NCBI GenBank assembly: GCA_035610365.1
Contig: CM069432.1
Coordinates: 84,200,520 to 84,264,519, forward strand
Length of the DNA: 64,000 bases
From: Aquatica leii
Taxonomy: Eukaryota > Arthropoda > Insecta > Coleoptera > Lampyridae
Direction: 5' to 3'
Part shown: positions 10,230-21,186 of the stretch, piece by piece
Layout of the letters: every line of letters begins with the position of its first letter
Numbering within the stretch: the stretch's first letter is position 1
Position numbers and translations under genes: made by a program
Notes under the pieces: generated by a model
Database searches by the model: none
Told to the model about the DNA's origin: nothing
What the model saw: only the letters and a program-made list of their open reading frames with translations

Positions 10230-10372
10230 AAGAAATCGGGTATTGGCCCAAAACCCGGCCCAATTTTAAGTCGATCATCAGGCCGGGCCATAAAAAAATA
10301 ATTCCGGTTAGGTTTCGGGTCAGTTATACAATTTCTATCAAGACCCGGCTCGGCCCGACACAATACTATCCC
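10230..10372 (-). repeat. GC-rich hAT-like terminal repeat (CCCGGCCC motifs)
   Basis: Read from 10372 on the minus strand it begins TAGGGATAGTATTGTG. It then carries several variants of CGGGCCGAGCCGGG, GACCCGAAACC, GGCCCGGCC and TTGGGCCGGGTTTTGGGCC, alternately in both orientations. A CTAGGGAT-type terminus followed by clustered CCCGGCCC subterminal motifs is typical of some hAT elements. No partner end or transposase was found nearby. The small overlapping ORFs here are by-products of the repeat. Confidence 0.55.
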
Positions 10373-10374
10373 TA

Positions 10375-11700
10375 GTACCGTACCTTTATACCTTACACAT
10401 AAGTACCTAAAGTTTTAATTTTGATATTACTACAGTTACAAAAAAATATTAAAAATAAGAACAATAAAACGAATTAGTTTCAATGTGTTATAAATAAACT
10501 TTTACCTTCTATTTATTTTAAAATGAAATAACTTAGTCACATTATAAAATTAGACTGCCGACGAAAATAAAGAAACCGCGGACATTGAAACCTATTTTAT
10601 ATTGAGTATATTAAAAAATAAATATTTTTCATAAAAAATGTTTTTTTGTAAATAAATCAATTTTATAAAATTAATTTATACATTTTAAAAACTCTATTTC
10701 TAACAATATCGTGTTGTAAAATTTTTAACTATAAGCATCAATTTTATGTTGTACGATTTTGACATTATTTAATGACTATTTGTTATCAAAACTCAAGTAA
10801 AACAAAATTGTTACAATTAAATAAAAATTAATGAAAATAAGCAATAAACTACTTGAACAGGCATAAAAAAATTAAAAAGCGTTTTAAAGCAACATGTATT
10901 GATTTTTATTAAAGTTAAACGTCTACTTCTAAATGTGTTGTACTCTAAAGAAATGTAAATTGAAAAAGGAATAAAAAATAATGAAAACGATTGAGGCATT
11001 ACAGCGTATGCATGGTATATGTATGTGTAGAATGTAAAAGTAGCATAAAAAAAATTTTTATTAAAAACTGTTATTAATTTTTTTAAATAAAACGTGTGCA
11101 TTTAAAAAAATATTTTATTGACAATTTTCGTTTTACCTGTATACATTTGTAAGCAACAAAATACAAAAGCAATAAAACATAATGCAATTTTGCAATGTCA
11201 GATATAACTTTTCAAAGTAATTTAACTTTTCTGTTTTATTTATTGTTTTTGCTCAACGTGTCGGCTTGATATTTAAATAGAGTTTCAAGATAAAATAATG
11301 AGTGAAAATTACATAAAGGTTTCATTTAAAACTTAAATTAATGTCGCTGCGCAACAGAATGTGTTTTTGAAATTAACATTTCATTAGTTAAACAGAAAAT
11401 TCTTTTAAACTAAAGACTGTTTTAATAACTACTGCAAATGTAGTAAAACAATAATGTGACGTTAAATATATAACGTTAGGTCTTTTATAATATTTAGGTT
11501 ATTACTATTTGTTTTATTATGAAAAATAAGCTTTGGTGTATTATTTATACAAAATGAATTAAACTTTTATACTGTTTTCCTTTATGTAACATTGAAAATA
11601 ATGCTTTGTGGTTTTTTATTGTTTATTTTGTAGTTTTATACTTATAAAATTTTTCTGGCAATAAGACATAAATGTTAATTATCGCAAAATTACTTAAAAA
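10375..11700. other. AT-rich intergenic sequence, nothing recognised
   Basis: Both strands read: no conserved domain, no terminal repeat. ORFs such as the 94-codon minus-strand one at 10817-11101 are Phe/Ile/Lys-rich with no domain signature. Confidence 0.6.
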
Positions 11701-11703
11701 CTG

Positions 11704-11870
11704 GTGATGGGAAAATATATCGATAACCGTTGGTTACCAGTGTCTGTAACAAAGGAGTAACTGTTATAATCAGTTATTAACGAACGACAATGACAGTTAC
11801 ACGGTTATTCTATTGGAACATTTTTCACGTAACGGTTACATTTTATATATGCAGTGCATGATAAAATTAT
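11704..11870 (+). repeat. hAT-like left terminus with repeated TAACGGTTA motifs
   Basis: GATGGGAAAATATATCGATA is followed by clustered variants of AACCGTTGGTTACC, GTAACTGTTA, TTACACGGTTATT and GTAACGGTTAC in both orientations. hAT elements with a GTGATGGGAAAA-type start and interspersed NGTTAC repeats are common in insects. It probably belongs to the hAT transposase at 17.3-18.9 kb, from which it is separated by the inserted LINE. No matching right end was found. Confidence 0.5.
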
Positions 11871-12340
11871 AACTGCAACAACAGTTTATTAACTATAGGT
11901 ACTGATATTCAAAATTGCAAAGAAGCGTTTTTTGTGATTTTTTGAACAAAAAAACAGTTTTATTGTGAAAAAAAAACAGTTTTACATTTTTTTTCTAAAA
12001 AGCTTTAAATTTGGTTGTTATATTGACCAGCATGAAGAAGCTCGTGTGAACTAAAACAATGTGCAGACGTTAACAAATCAATGAATTTATCTAACACCGT
12101 CCCATAACAACTATAATTAGTCATTTGTTTTAGTAATACACTGACACTGACGTTTAGTTAAATTCATGGTGAGTGACGGACGTATAAATTTGTGCCAATC
12201 GTTGCAGTCGCATAACAATCATAATTTATTTGGGTAAAGTTAAATTTGAGTACTATAATTAGAATTGATATATGTAGATAAAATTTTATGTTAATATACA
12301 GCGTGATCTAATACTAGTATTATACATTTATTGTTAAGAA

Positions 12341-13029
12341 ATGGATCAACATATTCAAAGATCTAACAGTATCGTTAGTAATGAAGACTTAAGAAGACAA
12401 CCGAAAAGGAAGAAAGAGGATAGGGAAAGCGAAGAATCAAAACAACTTCAATTAATGGAAGAAATACTACAACAAATTACCGCGCTTAGACAAGATAATT
12501 TGGAAATTAAAAACGAACTTAAAACATTAAAAGAAAAATACGAGCGTAATGAAAAGAAGTGGCAACTAGAAAAAAACGTCTTAGAAACACGTATAAAGCA
12601 ATTGGAAGACGACAAAGAAAGAGAAGAAAAGACAAAGAAGAAAAATAACATAATAATATCAGGAATAAAAACTAATGAAGAAAACCTAGAAGAAACGGTG
12701 AAAAACTTCTTCTTGGAAGAATTAAATGTCAAACCAGCAATAGAAAAACCAATTCGGATTGGAAAACAAAAAAACAAAAAATTAATATTAATTAAATTTA
12801 TAAATTTTACAGAAAAATTAAATATAATGAAAAAGAAAAAACAATAAAAGATCGACAGGTATTCATCAATAACGACTTAACAGTTCAAGAAAGAAAAATT
12901 CAGAAAGTCATCCGTGACATAGCCAAGGAGGAAAGGAACAAAGGTAAAGTAGTGAAAGTGCTTTATAACAAAATAATAATAAATAACGATGTGAATATTT
13001 GGAATAAAAAACAGAATCTGTCGAGTTAA
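12341..13029 (+). pseudogene. LINE ORF1: coiled-coil RNA-binding protein, one frameshift
   Basis: It starts at ATG 12341 and runs open to 12847. The matching frame then continues to a TAA at 13027-13029 (QVFINNDLTVQERKIQKV, then IIINNDVNIWNKKQ). Residues about 35-105 form a long Glu/Lys/Leu heptad coiled coil (QQITALRQDNLEIKNELK). It is followed by a NIIISGI RRM-like strand and a WNKKQ C-terminus, as in L1-type ORF1 (Transposase_22) proteins that trimerise and coat the RNA. The frame changes within the A-rich run at about 12828-12845. A single indel there accounts for the break. Confidence 0.8.
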
Positions 13030-13068
13030 AAAATTAAAAGTTGTTACAAATATAAACAAATCTTGTAA

Positions 13069-16000
13069 TACAATAACGAAATAAATGTGTTGTTTTGGAA
13101 TGTAGAAGGAATGGCTAATGTATTTAAACTAAGTAGGAGTGAAACAAAAAAGGTAATAACTCATGATATAATTTGTTTTAATAAAACGTTTCTAGTAGAA
13201 AAAAATAAAATTGAAAATAATATATTTAACAATTTTGACTGCATAATTTCAAGCGCAACAAAAGAAAACACCAAAGGAAGAGCTAGTGGGGGAATTCATA
13301 TCTACGTGTTAAAGCATTTGCAGTGGAAGATTATTGATATTTCAAATTTATGGGTATTCCTAGAAATAACTAATACCAAAAGCAGTACGATAGTAGGATG
13401 TGTATATTGGAGACCCAATACAAATATAGATGAGTGTATAGACTCGATGGAAGATCTGCATCTTTAAATCTCAGAAAAAAATTTAGGAGAAAATGTAATT
13501 ATAGGGCCAGACTGGAACTGTAGAATCGGCGAGTTAAATCAAATAGACGAGGATGTGCTATATGGAACAAATCTAACACCAAACAGAAAAAGCATGGACA
13601 ATAAAGTCAACACGAGAAGAAAGAAATTGGTCAACATGATGGAAAATCATGGATTTTTTGTAATGAACAGTCGTAGTGTTAGCGATAATCCGGCTCAGAT
13701 AACATGTATTACTCCAAATGGAACAAGTGTAATTGATTTGGTTTGGGTTAGTAAAAATACGGCGGCTTCTATAAACGACTTTCGAGTTGAACATTTGGCT
13801 ACCAGTTCTAGTCATTGCAGTACTTCAATATCGTTGGTGTTTGATTGGAAAGTAAACAAAAAATGAATCCTGGAGGAAAATAAAAAACAGATTATTACTA
13901 AAACGAATTATATTTGGAACGAAAACACAACAGCAAGTTATAAACTGTTTTTAGATAATTCTAATTCAATTTATTATAATACTGAGGATATTAATAAGTT
14001 AGCACAAAATATGTTAAACTCTATAAAACAGGCAGCAATCAATTCAGGAGCTTTACAGGTCAGCACTATTAATTTAGCAAACAGTAAATACGTTGTGTCG
14101 CCCTGGTTTGACCAAGAGTGCAGAATAGCAAAAAATAGCGTTAGCCAATGTTACAAAAAGTGCAGAGAAAATAATTACCATCCTAATGCAATAATTGAAT
14201 ACAACAACAATAAAAAACTTTACACTAAAACAATTCAAATAAAAAAAAAGCGTACTACAGTAAGATTTTAGAAAAATTAGCAAGAGTGCATAATAACGGA
14301 GAATTTTGGAAAGAGATTAAAAAAGTGAATCCACGCATTTATAACACTAACACAACTATACCTTTACAGGAATTAGTAAATTTTTACAAGAGCTTTTACC
14401 AAATAAAAAACGGAGAAATATTTACAGAAATATCTATTAACCTGCATCTACATCATCCTTGCTTAAATCAACCGATAACTCTAGAAGAGTTTCAAAGCGC
14501 AGTACTGACATTAAAAAAACATAAAGCTACAGGATTGGACAACATACCAAATGAATGTTACAAATATCTACTTGGACCATGGAAACACTATTTAGTAAAC
14601 ATGATGAACAAAGTGTTAATCACCGAAACAATGCCTAAAGCGTGGACGGAAATAATAACTAAATTTATTTTTAAAAAAGGAGATAAACAAGATCCATCGA
14701 ATTATAGAAGAATTTCATTAGTTAATACAATTGTTAAAATATTAACTAAAACACTTAATACGCGACTCATGCAGTATAGTGATGAAAAAAGTTTAGTGCC
14801 AGATGAACAAAATGGTTTTAGAGTTAATAGAAGTTGCGCGGATAGCATCTTCACTCTGTATACAATAGTAAATGTGTTTATCCCAAAAAAGAAAACCTGT
14901 TTGTACGCAATTTTTGTGGATTTTAAACGTGCATTTGATTCAGTGTGTCACAATAGATTATGGTGGAAATTAAAAAATATGAGTGTTTACGGTAAAACGA
15001 TAAGACTACTCAAAAACTTTTACGATAACGCCGGCATGATTTTAAGCGTGAATCAAGAAACATCAAACAAAATTGAAGTAACTAGAGGTGTTTTACAAGG
15101 AGACTCAATAAGTCCCCTGCTATTTACATTATACATTAGCGACATTATTAACTATTTTAAGCACCGCAAATGCCGAGGCATTATTCTAACTTTCAATACT
15201 GAAGTGATTATGGTGTTATTTGCCGACGATATTGTAATTTTATTTATTTATTTTATAATTTAAACATTTTATCCGAGTATTGTAAAGAAAACAAACTAGC
15301 GCTAAATACAACAAAAACCAAAATTGTTAAATTTGGTAGGGGTAGACCGAAAAATGATTTTGCTTTTTTCTTTGACAACGAAAACATAAGTGTAGTAAAA
15401 ACTTTCAAATATCTAGGCGTAACTTTTTCTAATTCGGGTAAATTTAAATGTGCAGCAGAAGGGTCTATCAGAAAAACTAAATTGGCTTGCGTGAAAGCAA
15501 TAGAAATATTAAAAAAAATCAAAAACTGATAGCTTGGATGCGCGAATGGTCATCTATAATTCGATTGTTAAATCAACACTACTGTACTGTGGTGAAGTAT
15601 GGGCACCATTCTATACTAAATTGCTAGAATCAGTACAAGTGCAATTTTTTTTTAAATTTATTTTTGGCCAAGATGTGCACCTGATTTTATTGTTAGGTTA
15701 GAAATAGGAAAAGTGAAATTAGAGTACGATGTATTAAAAAGAGCTCTAAATTACTGGATGAGAATTATGAACTTACCGGATTTCCGATTACCGAAAATTT
15801 GTTTAAATCAATTGATAGAAGATAGTAACGGCAATGCGAATAACTGGGTACGCCAAATAAAGACCTTGACGGAAATGAACGGAGAGTTCATAGTTAACAT
15901 TCCAAACGCTAATCAATTTAATAGACAAATGAGAATACTTTTAGATGCCAAAAAACAGATTCTTGAAAAAATAGACATAGAATTAGCAAAAAATACACGC

Positions 16001-16348
16001 TATAACACTTTCTATCATTTTCTAGTTGATAGCAAAAGATCTTACTTATATTATAGAACTAATATAAACAAACATAAGCTTGTTAGTCAACTTCGAGTCA
16101 CGTACAAAAATGTAATTAAGTTTTATATTGACTATAAAGCCTACTCGATTAACACTAATGAAATATGTACAATTTGCTCTTTAAAAGAACATGAAGATGT
16201 AAATCATTTCTTGTTAAGATGTCCAATGTACAACGATATAAGAAAAAAATTTCTTAAACTATGTATCAAAGATGAAGGCATTTGTGCAACTTTAAGAATT
16301 AAAAATGAGAAGCAAATTAACGATTTATATTATTATATATGTACGTGA
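13069..16348 (+). pseudogene. LINE ORF2: endonuclease-reverse transcriptase, multiply broken
   Basis: The AP-endonuclease opens with NVLFWNVEGMANVF and has TFLVEKN, VGCVYWRPN and IIGPDWNCRIG (the normal GGDFN motif is altered) to about 13866. The linker contains PWFDQEC. Reverse transcriptase spans 14286-15263, with KATGLDNIPNE, NYRRISLVNT, IFVDFKRAFDSV, GVLQGDSISPLLF and the catalytic FADD. The KYLGV block follows to 15529. A C-terminal domain lies at 15713-16348, with knuckle CTICSLKEHEDVNHFLLRC. Breaks: in-frame stops at 13465 and 13864, a frameshift in the A9 run at 14241-14249, a frame change after FADD near 15255, and damage at 15530-15712. No ATG begins the frame. Not functional. Confidence 0.85.
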
Positions 16349-16574
16349 GGCGCTCAAAATTCGTTCATTTTGCCATAACGAGTAAGTCTTTTTAGATTAT
16401 TGCTAATGTTGTAAATAGCTAGGAATTATGTACTATGTTAAGCAAGCGTCAATAACGCCGAATTATGTTTTATTTATTTATTATGTATATATTTATGTTT
16501 CCTTATAACTAAACTTCTTTGTAGTTCCTACGAGGAAAAATGCAAATAAACATTATTATTATTATTATTATTAT
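16349..16574 (+). repeat. LINE 3' UTR and (ATT)n tail
   Basis: Non-coding tail after ORF2. It ends GCAAATAAACATTATTATT and (ATT)/(TTA) trinucleotides up to 16574, immediately followed by the proposed ACTGACAC duplication. Confidence 0.75.
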
Positions 16575-16582
16575 ACTGACAC

Positions 16583-17270
16583 AAGTAAATGCATTTTTAT
16601 TTTTATATTTTGTATTTATGTATTGCGCATGGGATAAACAAACAAACGTTTCTGATTACAATTTTGCTTGCTTGCGATATCCAGCATATTTTCTTTCTTA
16701 TATAACATAAATAGAATTTATGTAATTACAATGTTTTTTTTTAAATAAGTGTTATTAAAAAAATAGTAAATTACATATATTCGTACTATAATTTTTTTGT
16801 GTTTCTTCATAATCAAACAATAAAACGTCACTGTCATTTAAATTACAGCTAAACAATTTTTTTTATTGAAAAAACGATTATTGGAAAAAAACACCATGCC
16901 TAAAATTTCCTAAAAAAGATTTTTTAAATACAAAATATTCCTTTAGACATAGTTAAAATGAATATTTCACTAATTGGACATCCAATAGTGAATAGGTAAT
17001 ATTAAATATTAATAGCCTTACTGTACAGACTGTCTTTATTTTAATTTTTCTTGTCTTGTCTAACAGTTCTATTTCCATAGTTACTGCATTTTATAATTTT
17101 ACTATATTGCAATATTGTTATCCATCGAAAGTACACAATACATTAATATCAAAATTCTACTGCCTAATTAAAAGCATTCACGCACGACCCATGTATTCGT
17201 ACTAAAGTATATTATTAGAAGTTTTAGTTACAATAGTTATAATTTGTGAGAAATTAAAAATATCACTGTA
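16583..17270. other. no gene seen; probably 5' part of the decayed hAT
   Basis: AT-rich, no ORF support. If the hAT runs from 11704 to about 18.9 kb with the LINE removed, this is its 5' untranslated or intron region. Confidence 0.4.
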
Positions 17271-17319
17271 AAAAACAAGTGAAATATTGAGTTTTTTCAC
17301 ACCGATTCTAAGTGAAATT

Positions 17320-18880
17320 GCATTATTTGCAGTAAACTCTTTTGTTTTAAAAGTACAAATTCTAATTTAAAAAAACATTTGCATTCATCCCACTCTACAA
17401 TACAATTCACATCATCATCAAAATCAGAAACGGTCGAAAACATGTCGTGAAATTGTAATCGACACTAACACTTTCAAACTTATTACCATTGGATTCTCAT
17501 TCACTTGTATCACCTAGAACATTGACAAACTCCCAGCCAGGCTTTGACAACTAAATTTATTCAGATAAGAATTTCCTCTTTTGTACCTTCAACATTGAGT
17601 ACAAGTGCCTCCAACAAAATTAACAAAGCTTTATTAGAACTCTTTACAAAAGGTTTCCAGCCGTTCAGTGTTGTGGAAGATGAAGGTTTTAAGAAATTTT
17701 TTCAAACATTAAATACTTTGTACTCTCTTCCAAGTAGAAGTAAAATATCAAAGACAATAATTCCAGCATTGTGTAATAAATGTAAGCATTTACTTAGTAG
17801 TGTAAAAGCATTATCTATTACAAAAAAATGTTAAACATCTTTAAAACCACAAAGTTATATTGCTATTACTTGCCACTTTTTGAATGATATCTTTCAACAG
17901 AAATCTTTGTTGCTAGAGTGCGATTTAATTAAAGCCAGTCATACTAGTGAACAGTTGGCAAATAAAATTTTAAAATTTGTTACCAAGTGGGGTGTTTAAA
18001 ACAAAGTGGTATTAGCAGTGTTAAACAATGCCAGTAATATAAAAAACGCAATTTCCCAAAGTATTAGGATGGACACATTGTAGTTGTCTAGCTCACACCA
18101 TAAATTTATTTGTTAAAGATGGTTTAAATGATTATCAATTGAGTGATATAATGCTATGTCAAATAAAAAATTAATAATTTGTCTAAAAAATTCTGGTAAA
18201 GAACAGTTGAAAGTTTTACAAGACGTACCAACACGGTAAAATTCTACGTACTAGATGTTATAAGTGTTTGTAGAGCTTGAAGATGCAGTCAAAAATATAA
18301 TTGTAATTTTGAACAAAAATTTACCGGTATTAACTTATTAACAGTAGATTAAAGAACTTAGAGAACAACTTTAGTCTTTCAGGCAGTACATTTTTAAATG
18401 CCAGGCTTAAAGTGCTTGCTTTTTGAAATGAACAATTAGCAGAAAACACAAAACAAAACATCATTTCAATAACTGCCAATATAACAAGTAAAGAAGTAAT
18501 CAGTGTCACCGAAAAACAGATAGAAACAACAGATTCAGATTCCGATGACGAATTCTGGGGTTCATTTAATAAGACCGTCGTTTCATACAAACCACAAGAA
18601 ACTGCCACATCAGTCATCATTGAGGTTAAAAGATATTTAAAGGATAACCTGATTTCAAAAAATCAAGATCCTTTTAAATAGTGCATAACTCATGGGTACA
18701 ATTCCCCATTTTTAAGTAAAATTGTAAAACAAAATTTTTATGGAATTGCAACTTCAGTTTCATGTGAACGACTTTTTTCTAAAGGCAGGTTAGTGTTGAC
18801 AGATTTTCGCAATCGATTAAAGGTAAACAAATTGATAAAAATATTGTTTTCAAATGTAAACTTATTACTTTAGCGAAAAG
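17320..18880 (+). pseudogene. hAT transposase (ZBED-like) remnant with BED finger
   Basis: A BED finger is partly readable at 17320-17400 (FKSTNSNLKKHLHSSHS, the N...L..HL...H part). Next is an open stretch at 17544-17834 (KINKALLELFTKGFQPFSVV, LPSRSKISKTIIPAL), typical of the ZBED1/4-like hAT N-terminal half. It continues through stops as HFLNDIFQQKSLLLECDLIK and a degraded AVLNNASNIKNAI block. The C-terminal hATC dimerisation domain lies near 18720-18830 (SVSCERLFSKGRL, FRNRLKVNKL). More than five stops or frameshifts were seen. The family cuts and pastes with 8-bp duplications. The likely left terminus is at 11704; the right terminus was not found. Confidence 0.8.
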
Positions 18881-18889
18881 ATTCAATTT

Positions 18890-20460
18890 CGTTTACTTGA
18901 TTTAACATACATTTATGTATTTTTATAATAACAAAGTTCTTCCTTTAACAGTAGACATTATATTATTACAAACGACTTTCCATGTAAATTAGTCGTCAAT
19001 AAATTATAGTCTTTGTTAGGTACTGATTATATTGTTATACGTACATTAATAAAAGCGCTTTGCATACGTATTCCTATGTCAAAACTTCTTTCTTTGATGA
19101 AATTCAATGTGTTTACATAACACTCAACTGAGATTATCGTGAGATTTAACCTTGCAACTTGCAACGAAATGTAATATTACAAATTGCCATATACAAATTT
19201 ATTCTTTTTACAAGGGCTTATTTGGAATTTGATGTTTCGAAAAATAAGTAAAAACAAAACAGAGTTGAAAAGTTTATAAAAATCATTTATTTTTATATTA
19301 CAATTACGTTTGTTTTATCACTTCTCTAATAGTGTGGAAAAGTTTTATTTCCATATTAGAAACATTGCTTTTTTCTAAAAAGTGTAAGAATGTACGAGAG
19401 CGAAATTATTCCGGTTTACCACGAGTACTAAAATTAACAGCACGGTCCAAAGTTTTTGAATATATAAAAATAATAATCTGTATGGTATGTTTACTGTAAT
19501 TTTTTTACATTCTTTTCGTCTGCATTCCAACAAAGGTTACTACTTTAGTGACCTTGAAGTCAGATGTACGGAAAAATAAGTTGAATCTGCAGAGTATACA
19601 TAATAATTTATTTTTCGTAAATATACAAAGGTATCGTTTATTACAAGTTGTCGCAATATATTAATGCTTTTAACCTTGTATTTTTAAACGTCAACTTGTT
19701 AGTTCTTTTTGTGGAATAGTTTTAGATCTAATATATTATCCTATAGCATTTCTTCTATCTACTTGAACAAAGTTAAATAGCTAAATAGTATTTCAAGCAT
19801 TTGCAAATATGTATTCAAAATGTTTATAAACGTATAATCGTTGCCAATTTTGAATATTTTCTCTAAATATTGACCTAAACATTTAGACGGAAACAAAAGA
19901 AGCGAAAACTTTATAAAATTATAGGTATACATTCATACAACATGCCATTACTGCTACTGCATTTCACAGTGTTGCCAACTGACTTTGTCGTGTTCTCCTA
20001 CACAAACTGTAAAAACTCCATAATTCTACTAATAATTCCGCAAACAAAATTAAATTATTTTCTTAGGTATAATGAATTTGGTTTGTTGGTTTAAATGTTG
20101 CTACATTCCTCTACAAAACTGATACAGATTATAAAATGTACGTTTATACAGGATTCTCTCTAAAATTCCACATCAATTTGTATTACCAAACAAATACCAG
20201 CAACCAATCCCGCAACTACATAAATTAGCAACGCTGGTTAGTCACATCATATATTTAAAACGACATGTACCCAAATCTTCAAAACTATTATTTTAAAAGA
20301 CGCCACCTGTTTCAAAACGTTTTTTAATACTTATTCTTAAAAGAAAAACTGTCTAATCAATCTAATTAATCATACCTTCGATGAGACGTTTGTAACTTAT
20401 TTTTCTTAATCGTTTTGTTAGTTTTGCATCATCCTATATTTCTATTGTTTCGTTGTAAAC
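18890..20460. other. AT-rich sequence; weak MITE-like inverted ends at 19966/20238
   Basis: No gene recognised. CAGTGTTGCCAACTG (about 19968) and, inverted, CTAACCAGCGTTGCTAA (about 20223-20239) are imperfect inverted copies about 270 bp apart, with a CAGNGTTGC start common at TE ends. Support is weak. Confidence 0.3.
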
Positions 20461-20469
20461 GTGGCAACG

Positions 20470-20935
20470 CAGCTTGCACGTTCTCGTTTCTTTTTGAGCA
20501 TCCGATTAACGGCCATTGTGAAGATTGTTGCACGCTTTACCGCGTGGATCCTTAAAATGAGTTTTTAAAATGATTATGAAGTTTTGGTTACTAATGCTTT
20601 TTATGGAACGATAAATTCATAAAGCGTTTTAATTAAATGGACAAGGTCACTTCGTGTTCTTTCTATTGTAGCGAGTTTGGTTGGGCGTAGTTGGCCCTGG
20701 ATAACGGCGATTCCCGTAGGGAACTTTTCTACAAGCCGCCCCGGCCCTGACTTTACCATTTTGTTGATTTCTAACATCGCATGCACAAGTTTGACAGGCC
20801 ACCTGTGGACCGTTGGCATGTGGTATCCATGATTAACGAGACGTGTAATGAAGCTGCGACACCTTTTTCACTTTGAAATGTACAACAGCATCCGATGAAC
20901 CGAGTTTTTTCTTTCTCATTGTGTAATTTTGCTTT
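20470..20935 (-). other. GC-richer unrecognised segment with possible coding
   Basis: This stretch is clearly less AT-rich than its surroundings. The minus strand holds a 72-codon frame (20601-20819) containing MPTVHRWPVKLVHAMLEI, KSGPGRLVEKFPTGIAVI and LVHLIKTLYEFIVP. Another minus frame gives MRKKKLGSSDAVVHFKVKKV further upstream. I recognise no domain. It is cut off at 20936 by the piggyBac insertion. It could be an exon of an unknown gene or a fragment of an older TE. Confidence 0.25.
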
Positions 20936-20939
20936 TTAA

Positions 20940-20953
20940 CACGTTAACTGCCA
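20940..20953 (+). repeat. piggyBac left terminal inverted repeat
   Basis: CACGTTAACTGCCA next to TTAA; perfect inverted match to 23361-23374. Confidence 0.9.
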
Positions 20954-21186
20954 CATGTATATAGTTGTGATCCGCACAGCCGCGCCAAGGCGTATATCAC
21001 GAAGTCTATAAATACGACGACGGGTGGTCGTACGGCGTCAATGGAATGTTTCATTATCTGAGAGCCATACGACAGCATGCCGTCGTAACAGCCGCCGCGT
21101 GCGCATTGTAATTTCCCTCCTAAAAATCCGAGTACAACACGTGTTTTAACCTCTGTTTTTCGAATACTCAATATTACTTATATAAA

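Larger units (their letters stand above)
12148..16574 (+). mobile_element. APE-type LINE (non-LTR retrotransposon), two ORFs, ATT-repeat tail
   Basis: A coiled-coil ORF1 is followed by an ORF2 with AP-endonuclease, reverse transcriptase and a C-terminal CCHC knuckle. A 3' UTR and an (ATT)n/(TTA)n tail at 16546-16574 complete a full-length LINE. ACTGACAC occurs both at 12140-12147, upstream of the 5' region, and at 16575-16582, right after the tail. That makes a plausible 8-bp target duplication and sets the element limits. The 5' UTR is about 190 bp. The (ATT)n tail and C-terminal C..C...H....C finger suggest the Jockey/I-like group. The clade cannot be fixed by eye. Confidence 0.8.

Noticed and set aside
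10098..10363. Overlapping ORFs on both strands rich in Gly/Pro
   Set aside because: They arise from the GC-rich palindromic terminal repeat and have no domain.
19966..20239. Possible MITE with CAGNGTTGC ends
   Set aside because: Inverted match is short and imperfect with no clear target duplication; kept only as a note in the region entry.
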